The notes below the pieces were generated by a model. That model was not told the origin of the DNA and searched no databases. It saw only the letters and a program-made list of their open reading frames with translations. 33,449 nt of DNA, from NCBI RefSeq assembly GCF_001620365.2, contig NZ_LQMT02000014.1, positions 1 to 33,449 of the forward strand, read 5' to 3'. The position numbers and the translations under genes are program-made. The DNA comes from Amycolatopsis keratiniphila subsp. keratiniphila. GTDB taxonomy: Bacteria > Actinomycetota > Actinomycetes > Mycobacteriales > Pseudonocardiaceae. Each line of letters opens with the position of its first letter. Position 1 is the first letter of the stretch. Positions 7,930-14,868 of the stretch are shown in pieces.

Positions 7930-9707
7930 TCGTGAGCAGTCCGGAACCGTCCACCCGCACGTTCGGCAACGAGGACATCCTGCCGCGGGTCCCCGTCCCC
8001 AGCCTGGAGGACACCTGCCGCCGGTTCCTCGAGTGGTGCTCGCCGCTGCTCACCCCCGGCGAGCTCGCGGAGACCGAAGGCGCCGTCGCCGAGTTCCTCG
8101 CGGCGGGAAGCCCGGCGCACGAACTGCAGAACGCGCTCGAGGCCTACGACAAGCGCGAAGACGTCCGAAGCTGGCTCGACACCTTCTGGCCGTACCGCTA
8201 CCTCGGCCGTCGGGACCGGATCGCCCTCAACGCGAACTTCTTCTTCCTGTTCACCGAGTCCCCGCTGGGGCAGCTGGAGCGCGCGGCCGAACTGGCGGCT
8301 TCGGCGGTGGACTACAAGCTGAAGCTCGACGAGGAACTGGTGCCGCCGATCCTGCTGCGCGGACAGCCGCAGTCGATGGTGCAGCACAAGTTCCTGTTCT
8401 CGGCGACGCGGATCCCCGGCGCCGTCCAGGACACCGCGCGCACGCCGTACCGCGAGGACTGGCCGGGGCCGTCGAGGGCGCGGCACATCGTGGTCTTCCA
8501 CCGGGACACCCCGTTCCGGATGGACGTCATCGCGCCCGACGGCCGGCCGTACTCCCCCGAACAGCTGGTCGCGGGGCTGCAGGCGATCGTCAAGTCGGGG
8601 ACCTTCATCGAGGATCCGGCCACCGCCGCCGGGCATTTCACCACCAAGGCCAGGGCCGAGTGGGCGGCGACGCGGGACGCGTTGCTGGCGGCGGGGAACG
8701 CGGCCGCGCTCGACGACATCGAGACGGCGTTGTTCTGCCTGTGCCTGGAGGACTTCACGCCGTCGGGCACGCAGGAGGCGTGCGACCACCTGCTGCACGG
8801 CGACAGCGGGAACCGCTGGTTCGACAAGGCGGTGTCGCTGATCGTGTTCGAGGACGGCACGGCGGGGATCAACGTCGAGCACTGCGAACTGGACGGGACC
8901 ACGATCCTCGGGTTCACCGACGCGCTGCTCAGCGGGACACGGCTGGAGCGGCCACCCGCCGACGGGGTGCCGTCGTCCGAGGTCATCGAGTTCGTCCTGG
9001 GCGACGCGCTGCGCGAGGACGCCCGAGCCGCCGCGGCGGCCTTCGCCGAGTACGCCGACGCGACCGCTACGAAGACGGTGTCCTTCACCGACTTCGGTGC
9101 GAACCGGGCGAAGGAGCTCGGTATGTCCCCGGACGCCTTCGCGCAGATGGCGTACCAGCTCGCGCACAAGCGGGCGAAGGGGATCACGGGCGCGACGTAC
9201 GAGTCGATCGCGACGCGGCAGTACCAGAACGGGCGCACCGAAGCGATGCGTGTGGTGACGCCCGAAGTGCTGTGGTTCGTCCAGGTGATGAACGACCCGC
9301 AAGCCGACCGTCAGACACGCCAGGCTGCTTTCCGCGCGGCGGCCGCGAAGCACGTCACGCGGGCGAAGGAGTGCCAGGCGGGCGACGCGCCGGAGCAGCA
9401 CCTGTGGGAGCTGCAGCTGATCCAGAAGCGGCGTGGCGTCGAGGACTCCCCGTCGCTGTACTCGTCCCCCGGCTGGCTGAAGATGCGCAACGACTACCTG
9501 AGCACCAGCTCGGCGCCGTCGGTGAACATCCGGTACTTCGGTTTCGGGTCGACCAGCCCGCAGTGCATCGGCGTCGCGTACGTGCTGCTGCCGGAGTCGC
9601 TGAACCTGTACCTGTGCACGCCGAAGCACGTGGCGCACGAGATGGAGCTGTTCGCGACGGAGCTGACCGCGGCGGTGGCGGAACTGCAGGAGTTGCTGGC
9701 CTCTTGA
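7926..9707 (+). CDS. Choline/carnitine O-acyltransferase family protein with altered acceptor site
   Basis: This 593-residue enzyme has the full signature of the carnitine/choline acyltransferase family, which moves acyl groups between CoA and the hydroxyl of a quaternary amino alcohol. The N-terminal block LPRVPVPSLEDT (19-30), WPYRYLGRRD and the catalytic His319 in NVEHCELDG are present. TYESIATRQY with Tyr425, GRTE with Thr438 and the STS motif (526-528, YLSTSS) are also present. Tyr425 and Thr438 align with Tyr452 and Thr465 of animal carnitine acetyltransferase. The residue aligned with its carboxylate-binding Arg518 is Gln491 (EQHLWEL versus the usual RHLLGL). This argues against ordinary carnitine as acceptor. 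The ATG overlaps the methyltransferase stop by four bases. Family assignment is firm; the acceptor is unknown. Confidence 0.9.
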   Translation: MIVSSPEPSTRTFGNEDILPRVPVPSLEDTCRRFLEWCSPLLTPGELAETEGAVAEFLAAGSPAHELQNALEAYDKREDVRSWLDTFWPYRYLGRRDRIALNANFFFLFTESPLGQLERAAELAASAVDYKLKLDEELVPPILLRGQPQSMVQHKFLFSATRIPGAVQDTARTPYREDWPGPSRARHIVVFHRDTPFRMDVIAPDGRPYSPEQLVAGLQAIVKSGTFIEDPATAAGHFTTKARAEWAATRDALLAAGNAAALDDIETALFCLCLEDFTPSGTQEACDHLLHGDSGNRWFDKAVSLIVFEDGTAGINVEHCELDGTTILGFTDALLSGTRLERPPADGVPSSEVIEFVLGDALREDARAAAAAFAEYADATATKTVSFTDFGANRAKELGMSPDAFAQMAYQLAHKRAKGITGATYESIATRQYQNGRTEAMRVVTPEVLWFVQVMNDPQADRQTRQAAFRAAAAKHVTRAKECQAGDAPEQHLWELQLIQKRRGVEDSPSLYSSPGWLKMRNDYLSTSSAPSVNIRYFGFGSTSPQCIGVAYVLLPESLNLYLCTPKHVAHEMELFATELTAAVAELQELLAS

Positions 9708-9732
9708 GCAGGTTCTGAGGTGGGCCGGGCGT

Positions 9733-9785
9733 GTCGCGAAAGCCACTTTCGGGACGTCTGATGTCCCAAAAGTGGCTTTCGCGAC
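9733..9785. terminator. Long hairpin after the acyltransferase operon
   Basis: A 17-bp perfect outer stem (9733-9749 with 9769-9785), one mismatch and a further 5-bp stem (9751-9755 with 9763-9767) surround a 7-nt loop. The arm contains AAGCCACTTT. It starts 26 nt after the stop at 9707, so it probably ends the operon transcript. It may also be a dispersed intergenic palindrome (see the neighbouring hairpin and 22346-22404). Confidence 0.65.
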
Positions 9786-9800
9786 GTCTCGGGCCCACCA

Positions 9801-9829
9801 AAGTACGTGAAGGGGAGCTTCACGTACTT
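9801..9829. repeat. Second intergenic palindrome (GTGAAG/CTTCAC type)
   Basis: AAGTACGTGAAG (9801-9812) and CTTCACGTACTT (9818-9829) form a perfect 12-bp stem with loop GGGAG. The core CGTGAAG/CTTCACG recurs in the hairpin at 22346-22404. It lies 15 nt before the GTG of the DUF4232 lipoprotein, so it could fold in that gene's leader. Confidence 0.6.
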
Positions 9830-9844
9830 GGATAAGGTTCCGGA

Positions 9845-10387
9845 GTGCTGGGGAAACTGGGGTCGCTGGGTGGACTGCTGCTCATCTTGGCGGGGTGCGC
9901 CGAGCCCTCACCGCCGGCGCCGGTCCCTCAGCCCGTGCCCACGCCGGTGCCGGGCACCGTCGAACCGGCGGGCTGTCTTGGCACCGGGGTCACGGTGAAA
10001 TCCGGGCCGGTCGAGGCCGCGCTGGGCCATCGCGCGGTCGTGCTCACCCTCACCAACTGCGGCACGACCCCGCGCACGCTCACCGGCTATCCCGAAGTCC
10101 GCTTGCTGGACAAGGAAAAGCGGCCGATGGACGTCGCCGTGGAGCACGGCACGTCGTACATGGCGATCGATCCCGGCGTCAGCCCGCAGACGGTCCAGCC
10201 CGGCGGGACGTTGCTCTCGGTCGTCTCGTGGTCGAACACCGTCACCGTGGGTTCGCCGGAAGCGGGTGCCTACGTGACGGTCGCGGCCGCGAAGGGTGAC
10301 CCGGAGCAGCGGATCACGGTCGACACCGACCTCGGGACCACGGGCAAGCTGACCCTGACGGCTTGGAACCCGAAGCTCGAGAACTAG
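9845..10387 (+). CDS. DUF4232-family lipoprotein
   Basis: This 180-residue exported protein has a hydrophobic signal and the lipobox LAGC with lipidated Cys18. A Pro-rich linker (about 21-41) leads into a beta-sandwich-like domain with Cys44 and a second Cys in TNCG. The spacing of GHRAVVLTLTNCG, LTGYPEVRLLD and a VQPGGTL segment matches DUF4232, a surface domain of unknown function common in actinobacteria. The GTG start at 9845 has only a weak upstream AAGG. The gene ends convergently, overlapping the stop of the next gene by four bases. Role is unknown beyond being a membrane-tethered extracellular protein. Confidence 0.75.
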   Translation: MLGKLGSLGGLLLILAGCAEPSPPAPVPQPVPTPVPGTVEPAGCLGTGVTVKSGPVEAALGHRAVVLTLTNCGTTPRTLTGYPEVRLLDKEKRPMDVAVEHGTSYMAIDPGVSPQTVQPGGTLLSVVSWSNTVTVGSPEAGAYVTVAAAKGDPEQRITVDTDLGTTGKLTLTAWNPKLEN

Positions 10388-11004
10388 AGGGTCATGCCCT
10401 CGAAGAAGTCCGGGGCCGACACGATCACGAGACCGAGAAGTCCCATCGGCACTACGGCCAAGGCGACCTGCGCGGCCTGCCGAGACGAACGGATTCCCCG
10501 CCAGGCCACGAAAGCGAGCGCGAGGGCCGTCGCGACCGCCAAGGTTCCGACACCGAACCGGTCGGACCGCCGGACGAGGTCGCCGAGAAGCAGACCCACG
10601 ACGGCCGCGGTGGCCAAGGTGCCGCGACGGTCTGGCCGCCCCACGGCGCTGAGCAGCAGTCCTGCGACGACACCGCCGGCCACCGCCAGACCACACCACA
10701 ACACGAGCGTCGAAAGATCCACCGAATAGGGCATGCCCGCGTATTTGACGCCGTACATGAACGCCTTGCCGGGGTAGAACGCGAGGACGGCCGCGAGAAG
10801 TGCGCACACGGCCCGCACCACCGCCCGCCGCCTGGGCATCCCGGGGACGACCGCGACGATCAGCACGATCCACAGGGTGAAGCTGTGCGCCAGTGGCTGA
10901 AGCGGCTCGCTGTAGTAGGCGTAGGCACCGGCAGCGCCGGAAACCGCGCCGGCCGCGACCACCGCCACATCGGAGAATCCGTGGTGACCGGACGCGATCG
11001 ACAT
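10384..11004 (-). CDS. Multi-pass membrane protein, unknown function
   Basis: This 206-residue protein is almost entirely hydrophobic, with about six or seven predicted membrane spans separated by short Arg-rich loops such as PGMPRRRAVVRAV and GRPDRRGT. A longer loop near FYPGKAFMYGVKYAGMPYS joins spans three and four. I do not recognise an enzymatic motif. It is read away from the response regulator, with a 149-bp shared upstream region and a GGGGGAA ribosome site before ATG 11004. It may be controlled by the adjacent two-component system, but that is only suggested by position. Confidence 0.65.
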   Translation of the reverse strand: MSIASGHHGFSDVAVVAAGAVSGAAGAYAYYSEPLQPLAHSFTLWIVLIVAVVPGMPRRRAVVRAVCALLAAVLAFYPGKAFMYGVKYAGMPYSVDLSTLVLWCGLAVAGGVVAGLLLSAVGRPDRRGTLATAAVVGLLLGDLVRRSDRFGVGTLAVATALALAFVAWRGIRSSRQAAQVALAVVPMGLLGLVIVSAPDFFEGMTL

Positions 11005-11153
11005 CGTTCCCCCTCGCTCGCGGATACGACAGTGAAACAGAGAACCGGGGTTTGTGACGAGACGGCACGACTCCGCGACGGTTCCGCCCCGAATCCGGTG
11101 CGGTGCGACAGAGCGCCCTTACCATCGGTGAGCCTTTCGATCTTGGGGGAACC

Positions 11154-11843
11154 ATGCCGCGCATCCTGCTCGTCGAGGACGACATAGCCCTGGCCGAGGC
11201 GCTCACACTCGCGCTGAAAGCCCTCGGGCACGACGTCATCGTCGCGCCGACCGGAGAGCGGGCACTGGAGACGCTGTTCACCGATCGGCTCGAACTCGAT
11301 TTCGTCCTGCTCGATGTCATGCTGCCCGGGATGGACGGTTTCGAGGTGTGCCGCCGGATCCGTGCGCGGAGCCGGTTGCCGTTGGTGCTGCTGACCGCTC
11401 GCGGCGACCCGATCGACATCGTCGCCGGGCTGGAATGCGGCGCCGACGACTACGTGGTCAAACCGGCCGAACCGCGGGTGATCGACGCGCGGATCAAGGC
11501 GATCGGCCGTCGTGCCGTCACCGCTCCGGGGCCGTCGGCCGGCCGATTGGTGCTGGGACGGCTGGAGATCGACGCGGGGGCGATGAGCGTGACCCGCGAC
11601 GGCGCCGAACTGGCGCTGACCGCGACCGAGATCCGGCTGCTCGTCGAGTTCGCCGAACATCCCAACCAGGTGCTGAGCAGGCAGACCTTGCTGAAACGGG
11701 TCTGGGACTACGGCTACGTCGGCGACTCGCGGATCGTCGACGCGGCGGTCGCGCGGCTGCGGGCGAAGATCGAGGACGATCCGGCGAATCCCGTGGTGCT
11801 GAAGACCGTGCGCGGCCTCGGCTACCGGCTGGTGGGCGAATGA
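11154..11843 (+). CDS. OmpR/PhoB-type response regulator
   Basis: This is a 229-residue two-component regulator. The receiver domain (1-about 117) has the acidic pair Asp9/Asp10, phospho-acceptor Asp54 in VLLDVMLPG, Thr81 and Lys103 (VVKPAEP). The C-terminal winged helix (about 130-229) has the usual LTATEIRLL, RVWDYGYVGDSRIVDAAVARLR and VRGLGYRLV segments, so it is predicted to bind DNA repeats as a dimer. ATG 11154 is preceded by GGGGGAA. An upstream in-frame GTG at 11103 is less likely, since family similarity starts at MPRILLVEDD. The stop overlaps the kinase start (ATGA), so the pair is translationally coupled. A possible -10 element (TACCAT) lies at 11120-11125. Confidence 0.93.
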   Translation: MPRILLVEDDIALAEALTLALKALGHDVIVAPTGERALETLFTDRLELDFVLLDVMLPGMDGFEVCRRIRARSRLPLVLLTARGDPIDIVAGLECGADDYVVKPAEPRVIDARIKAIGRRAVTAPGPSAGRLVLGRLEIDAGAMSVTRDGAELALTATEIRLLVEFAEHPNQVLSRQTLLKRVWDYGYVGDSRIVDAAVARLRAKIEDDPANPVVLKTVRGLGYRLVGE

Positions 11844-13309
11844 GGTTCGGGCTCCGTGCGAGGGTGACCGCGGCGGTCGTGGCCGTGACCACGACGGCGA
11901 CGGTCTTGATGGCCTTCAGCGCGGCCGAAATCCAGAAGGACGACGCGTTCGACAGGTTCACCGCCGCGGCGAAGACGTCGTTCGGGGCGATGTTCGGGCA
12001 GGCCTGGCCCCATCTCGAACAGTTCATGGCCGGCTCCCCCCGGGCCTTGGAGATGTTCTCTCAGGGAATGGACAAGGCCGCGGCGGACTGGATGCTCGTC
12101 ACGAGCCATCCCCCACTGACGAACGACGACTTCAGGCCGCCCGAAGGACCTCCCGAAGTCGTCAAGTCCTCGTCGCAGAGCCACGACTGGACGACAGGCG
12201 CCGAAAACGCGACCCCGCCCGACCGGCGAGCCGCGTTGGAAACGGTGAAGGACGCGGTCCTGCTGCGGACCACGGGGCCGGAAAAACTGCTGTCGGCGAC
12301 CACGACCGATCCGCTGACCGGCCACCGGCTCCTCGTGGTGAGCGCGAACTTCGTCGCGTACTGGGTCGTGCAGTTCTTCGACCTCACCACGTTCGAGCAG
12401 GATCTGGCGGCCCAGCGGTGGAAGCTGGGGTGGATCGCGCTCGGTGTCACGGTCCTCGGCGTGGCGGCCGCGGTCTTCGCCGCGGGCCGGATCCGGCGGC
12501 CGGTTCTCCGCGTCGCCTCCGCCGCCCGCGACCTGGGCGGCGGCGCCTTCGACGTGCGTGTCCCGGTGAAGGGCCGCGACGAACTCGCCGACCTCGCCGC
12601 GTCGTTCAACACGATGGCCGATCGGGTCGGCACGGCGATCGAGGAGCTGCGCGCCAAGGACCGCCAGCAGCAACGATTCGTCGCCGATGTCGCGCACGAC
12701 CTCCGGACGCCGCTCGCGTCGATGGTCGCCACGGTGGACACCCTCGACGACGCCAGCCCCGAGGTCCGGACCCGGGCGACCGAGTTGCTCGGCACTCAGG
12801 CCAGGCGGCTGGCCCGGCTGGTGGAGGATCTGATGGAGATCTCGCGATTCGACGCGGGTTCCGCGGACCTGCGCCCCGAGCTCGTCGACCTGCCCGCGCT
12901 CGTCGAGGACGCGATCGAGGTGAGCGTGCCGGAGACGTCCGTCCAGCTGACGAGCACCGGCGACACGACCGTCTCCGCTGATCCGCGCCGTGTGCACACC
13001 ATCGTGCGCAACCTGCTGGTCAACGCCGAACGATACGGCCGGACCCCGATCACGGTGTCCCTGGAAGGCCTTCCCGGCGCGGTGACGATCCAGGTCGCCG
13101 ACTCCGGCCCGGGGATCCCCGAGGAGCTGCGCCCGATCCTGTTCGACCGGTTCGTGCGCGGCGATCACGCGCGGCAGGTGACCGAAGGCAGCGGACTGGG
13201 GCTGTCCATCGCCCGCGAGAACGCGTCGATCCACGGCGGGGAGATCACCGTGCACGACGACGGCGGCGCGGTGTTCACCGTGCGGCTTCCACGGGAGTCA
13301 CCAGAGTGA
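11840..13309 (+). CDS. Sensor histidine kinase, partner of the upstream regulator
   Basis: This is a 489-residue membrane kinase. A first membrane helix (about 8-28) and a second (about 196-216) flank an extracytoplasmic sensor of about 165 residues with no recognised fold. A HAMP linker follows (RIRRPVLRVASAARDL). The HisKA domain has the phospho-accepting His286 in FVADVAHDLRTPLAS. The HATPase domain shows the N box (NLLVNAERYG), the G1 box DSGPGIP and the G2 box GSGLGLSIA. All catalytic boxes are present, so it should be active. Its final 35 bases overlap the 3' end of the opposing membrane-protein gene. The stimulus is not deducible. Confidence 0.93.
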   Translation: MRFGLRARVTAAVVAVTTTATVLMAFSAAEIQKDDAFDRFTAAAKTSFGAMFGQAWPHLEQFMAGSPRALEMFSQGMDKAAADWMLVTSHPPLTNDDFRPPEGPPEVVKSSSQSHDWTTGAENATPPDRRAALETVKDAVLLRTTGPEKLLSATTTDPLTGHRLLVVSANFVAYWVVQFFDLTTFEQDLAAQRWKLGWIALGVTVLGVAAAVFAAGRIRRPVLRVASAARDLGGGAFDVRVPVKGRDELADLAASFNTMADRVGTAIEELRAKDRQQQRFVADVAHDLRTPLASMVATVDTLDDASPEVRTRATELLGTQARRLARLVEDLMEISRFDAGSADLRPELVDLPALVEDAIEVSVPETSVQLTSTGDTTVSADPRRVHTIVRNLLVNAERYGRTPITVSLEGLPGAVTIQVADSGPGIPEELRPILFDRFVRGDHARQVTEGSGLGLSIARENASIHGGEITVHDDGGAVFTVRLPRESPE

Positions 13310-14348
13310 GCCACCGTGGCGCGTAGCCGTCGAAATACGGCATCGGGACGTGCGTGAGGACCAGCACGAGCGCGGTCAGCACACCGGCTTGGGAAAGTTT
13401 CAGCTCGCGGTGGCCGAGCCAGAGCCACACCACCACGAAGAAGCCGGTGACCAGCAGGAAGCCCCATCGGGCGTCGTCCCAGCCGCCGAAGGCGAGCAGC
13501 ACCGGCGCCGCGATCGCGGCGGTGGGCACCACGGCGGAGAGCGTCGGACGGTGCAGGTAAAGGAAACCCCCGATCACCACGGCCGCGATCGGCAGCAGGT
13601 AGAGCAGGACACCGGTGATCGAGTACAGCCGCCAGCTTTCGGCCTGGGTGCGCCCGAACAGGTGCAGCGCGTCGGCGCGGTAGCGGAAGTCCGCTGTGGA
13701 CAGTGAGCGCCCGAGACCGTCGACAGCGCCGGGAGTGGCGGGCGGCAGCACGAGAATCCCGAGGCCGAGTATCGCGGACGGACTGAGCAGCGCGCACGCG
13801 CGCCGGAACGGAACCTTCCGCAGCAAGGCGAACCCGAAGATCGGCAGCACGGTGAGCAACGCGATCTCGTGCACCGTCACCGAAAGCGCCATCATCGCGC
13901 TCGCGAGCACAAGTCTGTTCCGGTGCGACGCCCACAGTGCGCCGAACAGCAGGAGATACAGCACCTGGTCGAAGTAACCGACCTCGTGGAACAGGTAACC
14001 GCCGGTCGGCAACAGGAGCCAGACGACGATCGACCACCGCCGGCTTTCGGTGCGGCCGCGGAAGAAGGCGAGCGTCAAGACCGCCAGTACCGCGCCGAGG
14101 ACGGCGAAGCTCGCGACCACGAAGACCGCATAGTCGTGCCCGAACGGCTTCAGGAGCGTGCCGATGAGGAAACGGCGGTGGAAACCGTCCGTCAGCGACA
14201 CGGCTTGCAGGGTGGCCGCCCACTCCCCCGGCAACCGGAACCCGGTGTATCCGGCGACGAGGAGGGCGATCGCGAACAGTGCCGTGACGCTTCGCCGCGA
14301 AGTCTTCCCGGCGACGGGAGCCGGGGCCCGTTCGAGCAACGTGGTCAT
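13275..14348 (-). CDS. Polytopic membrane protein, possibly GT-C/EpsG-like
   Basis: This 357-residue protein has roughly nine or ten hydrophobic spans. Charged or aromatic loop motifs include LTDGFHRRFLIG near the first external loop and a HEVGYFDQVLYLLL segment. A second His-Glu pair lies in VTVHEIALL. Such acidic and His residues at membrane edges are seen in GT-C glycosyltransferases and EpsG-like proteins, but I see no diagnostic signature, so that identity is a guess. ATG 14348 lacks a strong ribosome site. The gene converges on the histidine kinase with 35 bp of overlap. It shares no operon with its neighbours. Confidence 0.65.
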   Translation of the reverse strand: MTTLLERAPAPVAGKTSRRSVTALFAIALLVAGYTGFRLPGEWAATLQAVSLTDGFHRRFLIGTLLKPFGHDYAVFVVASFAVLGAVLAVLTLAFFRGRTESRRWSIVVWLLLPTGGYLFHEVGYFDQVLYLLLFGALWASHRNRLVLASAMMALSVTVHEIALLTVLPIFGFALLRKVPFRRACALLSPSAILGLGILVLPPATPGAVDGLGRSLSTADFRYRADALHLFGRTQAESWRLYSITGVLLYLLPIAAVVIGGFLYLHRPTLSAVVPTAAIAAPVLLAFGGWDDARWGFLLVTGFFVVVWLWLGHRELKLSQAGVLTALVLVLTHVPMPYFDGYAPRWLTLVTPVEAAR

Positions 14349-14415
14349 GACGCCAAGCTAGGAACGGATCACCTTGCTGCCGTGATAGTCGCGTGACAGT
14401 CTCGCCACAGCTCCG

Positions 14416-14853
14416 TTACATGGTTGTCGAAATGAGGAAGGCCTGTTCGGACCCGTCGGCGACGAACGCGGTCCGCGACTTCGTGGTCGTGGGCAGCGCG
14501 CAGGAAAGCCACTTCACCCCGGCTGGGAAGAGTCCCTTCAAGGACTCAGGGACCGTGGGGGAACCGGCCTGGCACTTGTAGTCGGCCAGCACCTTCGCGA
14601 CGGCCTCGCGACGGAGCTTCACCGCCGCGGACAGCCGGAGGTCGGACGGACCCGGCGCCGCGACCCGCCCTTCGGAGGTGCCCATCCGCTCCTCGACCCA
14701 GGACGCCTGGACGATCTCGCCGACCTCCGGGAACGTCTCGGCGACCGGCGCCGGATCGGTGTGGACGGCCACTTCCTTCGGCGGGACCGGGTCACAGGCC
14801 GCGATCAGGACGATCGCGGCCGTGAGCCCCAGGATCTTCCCCATGGTGCGCAT
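14416..14853 (-). CDS. Small lipoprotein, unknown function
   Basis: This 145-residue protein has a short signal (GKILGLTAAIVL) and a good lipobox LIAAC with lipidated Cys20. The mature part is unrelated to any family I recognise. It is charged in the middle, with Cys residues in DYKCQAG and WLSCAL that could form a disulfide. Two in-frame ATGs (14853 and 14844) are candidate starts, and both lie in or at the edge of a perfect 15-bp inverted repeat. The gene begins 15 nt after the stop of the LVIVD beta-propeller gene on the same strand, so the two could be co-transcribed. Its function is unknown. Confidence 0.6.
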   Translation of the reverse strand: MRTMGKILGLTAAIVLIAACDPVPPKEVAVHTDPAPVAETFPEVGEIVQASWVEERMGTSEGRVAAPGPSDLRLSAAVKLRREAVAKVLADYKCQAGSPTVPESLKGLFPAGVKWLSCALPTTTKSRTAFVADGSEQAFLISTTM

Positions 14854-14865
14854 GGGGAAGATCCT
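14831..14865 (-). repeat. 15-bp hairpin containing the lipoprotein start codon
   Basis: AGGATCTTCCCCATG (14831-14845) and CATGGGGAAGATCCT (14851-14865) are exact reverse complements around a 5-nt loop. In mRNA read from the minus strand, the hairpin includes both possible ATG starts of the lipoprotein and the region where a ribosome site should be. It could act as a terminator for the upstream beta-propeller gene, or as a translation-blocking structure that opens under some condition. Confidence 0.6.
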
Positions 14866-14868
14866 GCC

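Noticed and set aside
7920..9746. 608-codon minus-strand frame opposite the acyltransferase
   Set aside because: Antisense shadow; low-complexity Arg-rich translation, while the plus strand encodes a recognisable enzyme.
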